64,000 nucleotides of DNA, taken from Filosporella fistucella (taxonomy: Eukaryota > Ascomycota > Leotiomycetes > Helotiales). Made by a program: the position numbers and the translations under genes. Positions 34,995-46,410 of this stretch are shown one piece after another; positions within the stretch are counted from its first letter, which is position 1; the number at the start of each line of letters is the position of its first letter. The notes under the pieces were generated by a model, which saw only the letters and a program-made list of their open reading frames with translations, searched no databases and was not told the origin of the DNA. The stretch spans positions 620,001-684,000 of the forward strand of contig JAQJZZ010000008.1 in the NCBI GenBank assembly GCA_030077755.1, given 5' to 3'.

Positions 34995-37423
34995 CCGAGG
35001 GTATTTAGCGCCTGAGCAAGAGCAGCAAGCTTACTAACCTCATATGGGACACAAGAATGGGAAAATTGATTCATGGTACCCATGGAAATTATAACGAAGG
35101 ACATGAGGAACAGTAATCCTAATCTGGACCATAGACGCAATGCAAATGGTTGATATCCGTTCGGTTGACTTGGTGGAGGTGTCGACAAGGTACGGTCCTT
35201 AATCTACACTATGGCATCAGTTTACTGATACGATACAAGCAAAAGCTGCGAAAGAATACGGATATGACATGTTATTATCAATCAGTACTGACATTATCAG
35301 GCGCACGCTGATGATCAAATTTTAGCCTTGCTTCTAGCTCGACACCACCCCTATGGCGAGATAACAGCCACATCGATCCGCGCAGTGACGTGTGAGTATC
35401 TTCGGTATTGAGTGATGCAATCTTTTTGAGTGCTCTGGCGACTAAAGGATCGGGCCCGCTAAATGGTTACAACAGCAGCAAGATTGCTAGGATCTTTTCC
35501 AACAATACTCTTTGGTCTCAGATAGGTGCAGAGGAGAGCAGACGTAAGTCCCATGACAATTAAGATTCCCTGCATTATGCGCAACGGAACATCTCGGACA
35601 ATCAATCTCGATTGAGTGGTGACGATATCGACTTCGATGGGAACGGAGACTTTACTTCTGGCAAATGAACTGACAATTTTGTGCCAAGAGCGTGTACCTC
35701 TTCATACATGGAATAGTACTTACGTGGATTGTCGAGATAAGCCATGATTACCGGAAGATTCGTGCTTATGTCGCCGGTTTTGCTCGTATTGGCATCAATG
35801 GAGTAGCTCAAAACATTTACGGTCTTGCCGTGAAACTGAATTTCAGCGGAGTGAGTAAAATATTTGGGCCTACATAACAAACCAGTAGCTTTGCCTCCTA
35901 CATAAGTTTTATCTACTCGGTACTGAGAAGGGACGGTTGCCAACGTTCATAGATCAGTACCATCATTTGAGCAGTCAGTAATGTTGAGCCAACCAGCGTC
36001 TCTATCAGTAGTTGTAGAAATTTATTGCTGTATAATACCCTCACATCCGGCACGGACAAGATCATCCTTATTAGCTGTCAAGTACCAAAGATTAGCAATT
36101 GGTTGGTTGCGGATCTCATACCGCAACTCCTGGCAGTCAAATGTTGCGTTAAATGCCTGAACGGTAGCGGAAATATTTGCAGTGTGCGCAGTCCATTGTG
36201 TGGTGTGAAGAGATTCGAAAGCAAAGTCCGTAACGGAACAAGGGACATTTTTGCCGTTCGAACTCCTGGAGGAAATAGCTGCAGCATACGAACGACCTCC
36301 TCTGTAATCCTAGGGGATATTTAGTATACTATCCTGGTTTGCTAAAACGCCCGAGAATGAAAATTGTGTTGTGATTTCAGATTCGCCTTTTTGGTGGATT
36401 GGTGTAAAGAAATCAATAAATGTCAACGAGTTCGCCACTAAATGCGGTCAGCGCATTTGTATATGTGGATGATTTTGATAAATGATAACTAAATTATACC
36501 TGGAGTCAAAGCATCACAAGTTACAAGGCACCAAAATTCCGGAAAGTAGTCCAACAATCAGAGCCCCAAGCATGGCCCAATGTCGATTACGAGACGCCCT
36601 ATATGCTGAGTAACCTCTAAGGAGTCCGTATAGTCCAGTAGGAGGGAATGGTTAGGTCCCGACCATCCTCTAGACATCACCGAATAAGGAGTTATGAGCT
36701 TGACATCCTGAACGAGATATTTCCAAAGAAGTCCCAAACAGATTACAATCACTGTAGGTAAATACAGCATAAGTTGAATAAGCACCCAGTTGCTTTCAGA
36801 AACAACCTGGCGCTTTTTGTGAAATACATGGAAGCATTTAAGAAGTATCGCTAGGATCCAGCAAGATAATGCAAATGTCGCCGCCGGACCCTTTCGTAGC
36901 ATGCGGGGTCGCCATTCATTGAGCTGTCGAGTTTCCTGAGGTTCTGATGGAATTGAGGGACTTTTAAGTCGTGCAAGAGGAATTGATTCAACTTCGCTTG
37001 TGGAAGTGCCGTTTCGTGCGGTTGGGAAGGAAGTGACCTTGTGAGTCCCTGGAAGCGGTTTCCGTCGCATAATTGGAGACTGAATGAAGGAGGGGGCATT
37101 TTCTGACCTCTGTGAAAGGCCATTATCTGGAAAGAGTCTATTTTGTAAACCAGCATAGGGCGATCTATAAGTGTTGAAAGATTCCGGGCGGTGTGTTGAG
37201 CCGTCTGCATGGAAGAGCGTCTGGTTAGTGAATAGTGGAAATGATGCTGAATCAGCTGAGGGCGTATCCTGTGATATTAGAGGCGAAACTATAGAATCTC
37301 TATTGGTTAGTGGCTCTAAAAGGGTTTGAGTAGTGTTTCAATTGTCCTCTTTGTGTTACTGGTACTCACGCCTCCGAGTTCGTGGTTAAAGATGATGGCC
37401 ATCGTGATCTTCCTGTCCAACAT
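34995..37423 (-). pseudogene. DUF3433 membrane-protein gene, N-terminal and middle fragment
   Basis: From about 37423 leftwards: a short first exon (MLDRKITMAIIFNHELGG) with a GTGAGT donor; a Ser/Pro-rich N-terminal tail (about 37295-37000); then the first DUF3433 membrane module with EWRPRMLRKGPAATFALSCW, LMLYLPTVIVICLGLLWKYL and SRGWSGPNHSLLLDY. The frame shifts near 36600, after which NRHWAMLGALIVGLLSGIL continues in another frame. The middle region follows (DFAFESLHTTQWTAHTANIS, VQAFNATFDCQELRYEI), then GWLNITDCSND, GLLCRPKYF and, after another shift near 35460, DPLVARALKKIASL. The start of the second module (PFALRLWSRLGLLFLMSFVI) ends near 35040. Stops include TAG at 36310-36312 (CAG to TAG would do it) and TGA at 35947-35949 (CGA to TGA). 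The gene is clearly dead. Confidence 0.8.
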
Positions 37424-39307
37424 TACTGTACTTGAAGTAACTCATAAGAAAACGATATTCACGTAGAGAGGCGGGAACCACCGAGAATTTTTTATGCAGT
37501 AATCAGGCTTCATCAATAGACTGCTAGCGGTCGATCTGTGAATGAAAAGACACAATAAAACGAATCTGGCAGGTGCAACAATATCTTGAAGAAGATTGTG
37601 TGACGACAAGTGCATCGAGGAAAGTATGTTTTGCAGCATACTTTGAAGACCACTTTCAGGTTCCTGAATAAGGATGGATTCGAATCCATTACCAACAGCT
37701 CAAAAAAGTACAGCCAACTGAATATGTGGCACGGCCGCCAATGAGAGCGGTTGCCGAAAAGTATATGCACGACCAAAGCCACCCGGGCGGTTACCTGCAT
37801 GATAGAATCTTCAAAGTGAAAGCTGAAATGAGGCGGTGGTAACAACGAGTGTTCTCAAACGGACAGAATCCGCACGGTTTCGAAATCAAAACCAACAGCT
37901 ATCAATATACCTTCACATGTGAAAAACCACTTGTATCATTCGTGCTAGCAGTATGGCATATCATGCTTTGGCTCTCAATAAGCATTTCTGCAGATGGCGA
38001 AGAGGTAACAGATTATTTGATTCACTTTTCATATTTAATATCTATATCGAAACATATTATTGTACTCGAAATTAGATTTGGTTCATGACATTTCTCGAAC
38101 TATGTAGCTTAATGTCATGAGGACCATGCACGTGACTATTGGTGCCAGCCAGATAGGTTCGTTGTTCTTGCTTCTCTTCATGTAAATTTTCGAACTTGCA
38201 CAAACAACTTCTGGTCGAATCTCTCACGAGTGAAGAATGACAAGCCTTGCTTCTCAAGAAGGTTTGGTATCAAAGTTGAAACCATCTGACTGTTGAGGAA
38301 GAAAAGGACAAGGCTCGAACCCGACAATGTGGTTGTGCCGTGTTCAGGAGGGTCATCATACACAATCATGTTTCTAATTTAGAATCTAACCGATCCTCCG
38401 ACATTCCTTCCAGAGAGAAACCAACACATCGCTGTTTGAAATACGGCTCTCAATATCAGCACTTCTGTGCCTTTGTGCTCGCTGCTATTTCTTTCACTCA
38501 CGATTCTATGCATGAGGCTGCACAATCCGAGTTATGCGTGTTGGCAACGCTTCCTTAGGGTTGGAGATGACTGCGAAGCCTACACGTGCCACTGCAAAAT
38601 CTGCCTCGCCCAGCGTCCGGGTATTCCGTCGCAATATATGAGGAAGGCCCAAGCGTTCTGTTCAATCCACTGCAGATGGTCCTTTAAGGAAGGTAGCATT
38701 GGAGAAAATCCCAGCACAGCTTCAGCTTCATCCAATTCAAGGTAAGAAACATATTACACCGCCTCCTCAAAGTTATCTTCCTGCAGAGTTCGGACATGAT
38801 ACTCTTATCGCGAAGATACCGAGAGCTCATCATGTCAAACACTTGAATCCTAATTGAAAGGGTGTAAGGGGTGTAAGGGGGAGTCTTTACATTTGTAGAG
38901 CCACTTTGGTGCCTGTGAGTATCAAAACACCCCCGCGTTTGCGGCACGACTCTGGGATTCAACCCCATGTCTTGGACCCCAAGCGGGATTACTTCGCCCG
39001 AGCTGAGCATGTTGACTGCTCTTTTTGGGATTTCTATGTTACCGAGTTCAATCCTTTGTATGCACTGCGCAATTTGAAGATCTTTTCTCGTCCCATAGCT
39101 GCAGAGATTTCTTGGCATGTTACAAACATGTGTCGGGAGAATTAGAGGAGAAATATGAAGCTTTAGAATACTTACATCGCGGAAAGACGGCATAAGAAGA
39201 CTGCTATCATGTCCTTCTAAAGAGGGAGCGCGTACAGAGAGTAGCAATCTAAAAAGTCTAACTGGGTTTCCTTCCCGACTACAGTGGCCGTATCTATTTC
39301 CGCGAAA
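37424..39307. other. Intergenic region without a supported gene
   Basis: Short frames on both strands lack domains. A perfect 16-bp palindrome, ATGGATTCGAATCCAT, lies at 37674-37689; its centre resembles a tRNA T-arm but no tRNA fits around it. The last few hundred bases are the probable promoter of the surface protein that starts at 39308. Confidence 0.4.
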
Positions 39308-41253
39308 ATGATTTTCCAAGGCAGCTTCTTTGTTCTATGTTATTCCATTCTCATTGGTCTGACAACTGCGACTTCGCCAATTGTTGAAAGGAGCCCTCTT
39401 CTTCTGCCTGCAATACGATCTTCATACTCTTCGTCAAACCTCGAACGAAGATCTATCTCCAACAGAACCACAAGTCTTCTCGATACCAGCTGGAATGGAG
39501 CAACATTAATAAACATGTATAGACCCCTGTTTAGATCTGATTCATTCGTGGTAATATGACTGTCAATCAATTCTAACTTTTGCAGTGCCGTTGAAAATGT
39601 ACAGATTGGGCAAACAAGCCTAGGTGTATCAGCAAAGATTGTCTGCACAACATGCTACATTAAGGGCACCGCTATAGCTCAGATCACCGTCGATGGAGAG
39701 TTTAATATTGCTCAAGCATTCAAGAATGTTACAAAGGAGATTGGCGACGACGTCAAGAATCTCACGGATTCGACCGTTGATGCCGTTGTGAAATATTTCA
39801 AAACCCTTGCTGCAGATGTAAAGAGTCTCGATCTCCCACAACTTATCGATGATTTTGATTTTCCGTCAATCAATACATCTTTCAATGATGTGTCCATTCC
39901 CAATATCCCTCAGGCTCAAATTGACCTCCAGTTCGATGGACTGGAGTTATACCTGGAGCTCGACACGAGTATTTCTGGAGACGTCACGTATACGATTCCT
40001 TTATTCAGACCAAAGACTCCACTTGGTGTCAGTATAGGCAGTGAATTCATAGGACTCGTCTTCTCTGTTGATCTTGTCCTCACCGCAAAGGTCCCTGCGC
40101 CTGTCAATATCACCACGGGTCTTCACATCAAGCTCAATGACGGCATCAAAGCCAATATACACATGTTCGATAAGAATGTGTCGAGTATCACGATGTAAGT
40201 GGATGAGTCTTTCAGATGCTGAGAGTTACTAACAGCAATCAGGAATGGTGGCAAATTCGAGTTCCTCCCTGTCGAAATAACAACCGGCAGTGTTGTATTT
40301 ATAGCTGTTCTTCGACTTGGTCTAAAAGTCGGCCTCGAAATCGATTCTTCAAATACTCCACTACTAGTAACGGCAAGCACGGGTATCGAAGCTGGTGTGT
40401 TTTTCCACATCGCCGAATTCAGTACCAATATCACCGCCCCAGCGAATCCTCCCAGTGGCTGTAAGCTAATGGCCGAAGAAGCATATGTTCTCGCTCTCGG
40501 CGCAGACGCAGGCGCTACACTTGCGATTGGAGGGCATGCTTGGGGACCCGTCGCAACAACATCAACTCATATATTCGAAACCACAATGGCGAGCACATGT
40601 ATTACCAGTAAAACGTCCACAACACCGGTGATTACAGCCAGAGCTGCAGATCCAACTGGTTACAAAACTACCACCATCACGAAATCAGATGTCTACAGTG
40701 ACGTTTCCTGTAAATCAGTGGGCCTAGTCAATTGTCCTGCTTCTCTACAAACAACACATAAACATACCGTTACCAGCACCCTCATCACATCCGTCCCTTC
40801 AGGGGTCAAAGCAACATTCCCTGCTACGACAGGCACCTCTGTCTCCGTAATCCCATTCGGAAACAATATTAAGGATCTCCAATCCACAACCGGTGTTCCG
40901 AAAAATTTCGTTCCTACCGCGACATCAAAAGTGGACGCAGTTCTTGATGGAAAGACGGGAGGTGTAAGCAATAAGCTAATTATTGGGGTATCAGTTGGTG
41001 TCGGAGTGCCTCTTCTGATCGCGGTTATTGCTGGTAGCATGTAAGTCTCCTCCTAATTCTGGACTTATGATAAAATACTAATAACCGAAATAGCTGGTGT
41101 TGCAAACGCAAGCGGAATACACCTCGTTACGCTCACCAGAACGGAGAGATTACCTATACAGGCGGACAATCTCCACCTAAACCTTTTACATTTAGCTCAG
41201 TGGACTTTGGCAAGAAATCGGGAGTGGTTGTTACTGAGAGACCACGATATTAA
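39308..41253 (+). CDS. Secreted/membrane-anchored surface protein of unknown function
   Basis: Four exons, 39308-39516, 39586-40194, 40243-41040 and 41094-41253, with GT-AG introns of 69, 48 and 53 bp; all joins are in frame, giving 591 residues. The ATG at 39308 starts a signal peptide (MIFQGSFFVLCYSILIGLTT). The long extracellular region contains DTSWNGATLINI, CTTCYIKGTAIAQITVDGEF and alternating beta-rich segments (DLQFDGLELYLELDTSISGD), a pattern seen in uncharacterised fungal surface proteins; two close Cys residues in TTCY could pair. A Thr/Ser-rich stalk leads to a transmembrane helix at about 518-541 (IIGVSVGVGVPLLIAVIAGS), followed by WCCKRKR and a ~45-residue tail. Function is unknown; topology suggests a wall-facing receptor or anchor. 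Confidence 0.85.
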
Positions 41254-42192
41254 GATGTCCAGTTGTAGAATCACCAGATTCTATAAGTGCTTTGAAAGAG
41301 CTTTTATTAACCGCTACGAATTATGATTTATGAATTGTTAAGTACAGAGTATAGGTGTTTGGGATATTAGAAATAGTTTGAGATAATTGACTTGATTTGG
41401 AGAATGAAATTGTTTGAAAGTTCTACTACCCCGCATTTACCCCGCACCTTGACAAAAGTTCTACTTTTCTTTGGACTTGGAAGCTCCGCTATTCGAGAAT
41501 AATCTCGTTTTTGATATCAGATGACTTGAAATCTCCTACTATACCTCGGTGAAGAAAGACAAGATTTATTTGTTATAGCAATCATAAATTCAAAAAATTT
41601 CATCTCTAAGTTTTTTTCATCGTCGTCAATTCTCCTCCAATGCCGTTTTCCTCCGTTGTCAACTTCCCCCTCCATCGCTCTCCCTTTACTAATCTCCAAG
41701 AAATACAAATATATCTATAACCCCCGACAATATCCCGAGATTCTAACAAAGATTCTACCCACATGTCTCCATACAACAGGTATCTGCCGCCCTAGACGCT
41801 CCAACAACCCTTCCGAGATCCTCAATACCATCTCTAGCAATGTTTTTGGTTCTTCATTTCCTGGCGAGAGGTGTATTTATAGTGTGGCGTTGTGGCGTCG
41901 AGTGAATCAACAACGGCTGTGGCGGTACGAGGTTCGATAAGTTTGGTTTCGGTATAGAGTTTGGCGCTGGTGAAAGATTTGCTTATTTTTCTCCTCCAAA
42001 TTCTGCTCTTGTGTTTGGTTCTTTACCACTACTCATTTATCCATTCTCCAGGTGAAGAGTTAATATGATGCAATGTCTGTATAGGCTTGGTTCTTTATCA
42101 CTACTTAGTTATCCGTTCTCTAGGTAAAGATTTCATAGGATATAATGTCTATAGAAGTTTAGTACTAGTGGACTATTTCCATTTTATTGCAT
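41254..42192. other. Intergenic region between surface protein and APH-fold kinase
   Basis: No gene is supported; a plus-strand frame at 41656-41940 lacks any recognisable content. The stretch holds the 3' ends of the two flanking convergent genes and a 72-bp tandem duplication (listed separately). Confidence 0.4.
42015..42158. repeat. 72-bp tandem duplication
   Basis: TTGGTTCTTTACCACTACTC at 42015 repeats as TTGGTTCTTTATCACTACTT at 42087, and the following ATCCATTCTCCAGGTGAAGA repeats as ATCCGTTCTCTAGGTAAAGA; ATGCAATGTCTGTATAG repeats as ATATAATGTCTATAG. The units are head to tail and most differences are transitions. It lies just past the stop of the minus-strand kinase-like gene, so it may sit in its 3' untranslated region. 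Confidence 0.85.
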
Positions 42193-43492
42193 CTAGTCGA
42201 CCATCCCAAATAACCGCAGAATGATTTGTCCATCCTCTTTCTTCAACTCCTCAAGATTCGCATGATCCAGCATCCCCTCCACACTATCACCTGCCCTCTT
42301 CAAATACCAAGCTCCCATTTTCACCATGTCCTGCACCATTTCACCTTTCTCCTTGTGTCTAGAATGCCAATCTCGTTCTACGGCATTATTAATCATTTCT
42401 CGTCCATGCAATATGAGCGCTGATCGGAAAATCTGGAGGCGTTCAAGCATTTCCTTCGTATGTGTCTCTGACTTTCCTGCACCAGCCATTACAAATTCTA
42501 GATTTCCTAGCCATCTTGAGCTGTGTTCCTGGTACTTTGCACAAAGAGCTTGAACAAAAGACTCTAAGGCAGTATGATGCCAGCTTCCTGGAGATGCCGC
42601 CATCAATAGAAGATGGAGGATAGCTAGGAATTGAGCCATGTCGCCATTTGGTCCTCTCCCTAGACCAGCAAACTCCCAGTCAATAACGCTGACAAATTGA
42701 GTTATGCAATTTGATGAATCCAGAAGTATGGATCCTGGATGGAAATCTCCTAGAATGAAGCATCGCTCGCTTTCGGAATCCGATCTCTTGTAATCTTGCT
42801 CGACCCTGGAAAAAAGCTTCCCATAATCTGGGATGTTGAATTGCGGGAGATATTTCTGCATTGTCATGACAGCTACCTCATAGACCACATCTTCGCTGAG
42901 AGCTTTCTCTTGACTATCAGACAGTGCGACTCCAGCCTTTGCACGTGATGCTGGAGAATGCATTTGGCCAAAGAAGTCACCAATTCGGGAGCCAAGATCC
43001 TGGGAGACTGCCTCGTCTGGGAAAGACACGTCATTTTTCTCGTCCGGAATCGAGGAGAAGTAATCGTATAAGGTCTGCAATGGTCCCAAATCCTCCAGTA
43101 TCAGAACGTGCTTTTCCGGGCTGTGGTGAAGCAGCTTTGGAACATTGACACGGCTTGATGTAGCGATGTTTGAAAGAGGCGCCGAGGAGGAAGTAAACAG
43201 TGAGAGGCCTCGAGCTTCGATCACCTTTCAAGTCAAATGATTGAGATTAATCTGGACTAAAGATTCTCACCTGTCGACCCTGTGAAAAGGGAGCAGACTC
43301 CCCAAGAGCTGCAACGAAGGGAGGAGCATATTTCAAGATCAGTGATTTATGTGCAGGAAATATGCCTTCATCAGAGGTTGATAATTTCGTTGCGCGTACT
43401 GTGATGTTGACGAGGCCACCAGTCAAGACTTCAATTTCATACTTCTGAGGTGGATCGACATCAGATAAGAAAGCCTCGAAATCGAACAACAT
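42193..43492 (-). CDS. Aminoglycoside phosphotransferase (APH)-fold small-molecule kinase
   Basis: Two exons, 43492-43271 and 43224-42193, with a 46-bp GTGAGA...AAG intron in phase 0, give 417 residues. The start is the first ATG (MLFDFEAFLSDV). N-lobe features are EVLTGGLVNITVRA and LILKYAPPF, whose Lys would bind ATP; then HVLILEDLG. The C-lobe has the catalytic loop LGDFHPGSILLD (Asp234) and the metal-binding VIDWEFAGLGRGPNGDMAQF (Asp256). This is the APH/choline-kinase/methylthioribose-kinase superfamily; many fungal members are uncharacterised, and the substrate here is unknown. The canonical HGDxHPGN loop reads LGDFHPGS: the usual His and the metal-ligand Asn are replaced. It is divergent from the desaturase gene, with about 1.15 kb between starts. 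Confidence 0.9.
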
Positions 43493-44647
43493 GGTTGCTA
43501 GCGTATTTCCAAACACCGAATTTCAAAATTTCGGGATGTAGTAAATGAGCGCTGCTTGATTGTGCAACTCTAGAGATGAGCTGTAGTTTGCGATATACGT
43601 TGGATGGAAGAATTGATCAAAAAGGGAAAGCGGGGTCTTCCTTCCATCGCTGACTCCAATCGGAATTTTGAATGGTTAGCAAACGAGAATATCACATGAC
43701 ATAAAAAAGAATTGGCACCTCAAGAGTGAGCTGTCAAAGTAACGTTGCCGACGCTCTCCCAAAATCACCGGGAATGTAAAAGATTTTGGTCGCCGAAGAG
43801 TCTTCCAAATCTTCTATTATTCTCTCACGAAATTTCTCCGATACCCGGCGGTGTGAGATAACTGCTCATACAAGCTGTTTTGGAAGTTGAAATATGTTCG
43901 TCCAGCTTGGCGAAGTTGAAATTAGAATAACTTACTGTTCCTTTGGTGGCGCACAGAGGAAGCTGAGTGCTGACCAATCGGTCCTACCCAAGAATCTTCC
44001 TTGCGCATTCAGCATTCAGCTGCCATTTGATCAGCATCCTAGGACGATATTGAAGCTATTCAGAACATGGTTTGTGTAACAAAGAATAATTAGGAATTTT
44101 GATATATGTTAAATTCGAAAGAACAGATAAATGCAATCAGGTGACGGCACATGTCAAATATTTCTAGCCGAAACGATGGTTTGGAAATGATTCTAAGACA
44201 ATTGAACGGGATAAGGAGGGTAAATATACAAAGGACACATGTTTTGTACGTCAAAAACAACGATTATCTCATGTCGAGGTGGTTAATCTGTGCTCGCTAC
44301 CCCTGTACATCTGTATCGTGTCCGAAACAGGTGAAATAGACGAATTCAGGGGTCCACCTTGGCAACCGGAGTGCTGTCTCATTTCCTTCTAAATCTCCAC
44401 TGTAAAGCTCAATGCGGAAAATGCAAGCATTATGATAGGACCCCTTCTCAAAAATGTTGAGTCGTCTGAATCTCCCGGTACGGTGATCTTTCCAAAAAGT
44501 TTTTTCTCAGGCCCCTATTTTCTCACGTCAAATATTACTTGCATGCGTTGTCACGTTTTCAAGATACATACACATATAAGTTCTCTTTTGCGCCGACAAC
44601 TGAGCTGGAATGAAAGAATCGTTGATGAGACAGTACGACCTTCTATT
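43493..44647. promoter_or_regulatory. Divergent promoter region of APH-fold kinase and desaturase
   Basis: The two flanking genes diverge, so this 1.15 kb must hold both promoters. No gene or repeat is recognised. No specific regulator site stands out. Confidence 0.4.
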
Positions 44648-46410
44648 ATGGCTATCAGTACGACTATGAAGAGCGATCGACGCTTCACGATCGAAGAATT
44701 GAGGACAGCGGGAACCTCAGAGAAGGCATGGGTTGCGATACGCGGTAAAGTCTGGACGCCACTCTTGAAGCACGACCAAATGCTGAACGATTAGGTCTAC
44801 GATGTCACGGATTTTGCAAGGAGACATCCAGGTGGAGAGGATTTCTTAATGGCGGCTGCAGGGCGAGATGCAACAGCAGTATTTGAATCGTTCCATGAGC
44901 CCAAGGCCATCAAGATCTTGGCGTATGTTTATTTTGGACCCCTATGAGCCTCATGTCATGCTTTTACGGAGACTAATTTGGGATGCAGAAAACGAGAGAT
45001 TGGAAAGTTGGTTGAGAGTGATATGCCACAGTATCCACCTCAAACGGAGTTCCAAGCAGCTGTCAGGAAGGTATGTTCATCGTCAACTTCATCTTGAATG
45101 ATTTCAGCATCACATGACTAATACTAGCATTTAGAATGTGGGTGCTTATTTCAAGGAAATTGGCAAAGATCCTCGAGATGCAATGGGGATGTTGCTTCCG
45201 TACTCGATAGGTATTGGGGCTTATGTCCTTTCTTACGCCATCATGTTCTCGCCATCAATAGTACAACACTTCGCAATTCTTCCATGGCTAGCAGCATTAG
45301 CCCACGGATGGAGTTCTGCATTATTGGGGTTGTACCTATTGCATGATTCTTGTCATTCAAGCTTCACTCGCAGTCCATTTGTATGGGACATTATGAGGAG
45401 ATCCTATGAAATGATGACAGGATTGAGCAGTGTTGTATGGATTCATCAACATGGTATGTCTGTACCCATTCCATGCATTGCATCTCACTAACAAATCTAG
45501 TCTTGGGTCATCACCCTTTCACCAACGTTGTAGAAATCGATCCCGATATTATCCAGACTGATCCAGGCGTCATCCGCATCCACGAGTCCCAACCATGGTG
45601 GTCATACTACGCACTCCAATCCTACTACTGGATTCCACTCTACGCCCAACTAGTATTTTCTCGCCGCCTCACAGAATGGAAACAATTATTTGTCGACCGG
45701 AAATTCAAAAGCATCACCATCAATGCTCTCCCACCTCGCGAGTACTTCTGGGGTTTCGCAGCTCTCGTCAGCTACCTCACTATCCACCTCATGATTCCGC
45801 ATTTCGTGCTCAACATTTCTCTTCTCAGAATTATCGCTACCTATGTCATCAGCGATAGTTTCTGGTCTCTGTACCTAATGCTAGTCTTCCAATCTTCCCA
45901 TGTCAATGACGAAGTCACATGGTCTCTCGCATCACAGAACAATTCGTTGAGAGATTGGGCTATTTTGCAGATTGAGTCTTCGATGGATTTTGCGCATGGA
46001 AATTGGTGGACTACTTTCTTGACTGGGAGTTTGAATTATCAGGCTGTGCATCACTTGTTTCCTCATGTAAGTTTTAGACAGTGTTGAAAGAGGAAGGGAA
46101 AATGCTAATGGAAATTAGATCTCGCAATACTATTACCCCGCTATTGCTCCAATTGTACAAGAGACTTGCAAGCAGTTTGGGGTCAAGTATAATATCAGAG
46201 GATCCTTGAGTGAGGTGTTGGTTCTACATGTCAATCGTTTGACAAATATGGGAACTAGTCCAGGTAAGAGAGCTCTGCTCGATATGATGGAACATATGCT
46301 AATGATATTTCCTCATAGATGAGAAACTAGACGATGGGATGGTTATTTCAGAGAAATCTGCTCTGCTGGAGTCGGCTATCTTGAGTGGGAAAATAGATGA
46401 GAAGAATTGA
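44648..46410 (+). CDS. Cytochrome b5-fused front-end fatty acid/sphingolipid desaturase
   Basis: Seven exons: 44648-44749, 44795-44922, 44989-45070, 45135-45453, 45501-46066, 46119-46263 and 46319-46410; 477 residues in a continuous frame. The N-terminal cytochrome b5 domain has the heme ligands His45 in RRHPGG and His68 in FESFHE. Three desaturase histidine boxes follow: HDSCH (174-178), HQHVLGHH (208-215) and QAVHHLFPH (391-399). The Gln in QxxHH marks front-end desaturases, which insert double bases toward the carboxyl end of acyl chains or into sphingolipid long-chain bases (delta-5/6/8 type) in the ER membrane, using electrons from cytochrome b5. Regiospecificity cannot be read from sequence. 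The first intron (44750-44794) starts GTCTGG, a weak donor, but its removal is needed because its 3' TAG would otherwise stop translation inside the b5 domain. Confidence 0.92.

Noticed and set aside
37674..37689. tRNA-like T-arm (GGATTCGAATCC)
   Set aside because: It is the centre of a perfect 16-bp palindrome; no anticodon or acceptor stem fits on either strand.
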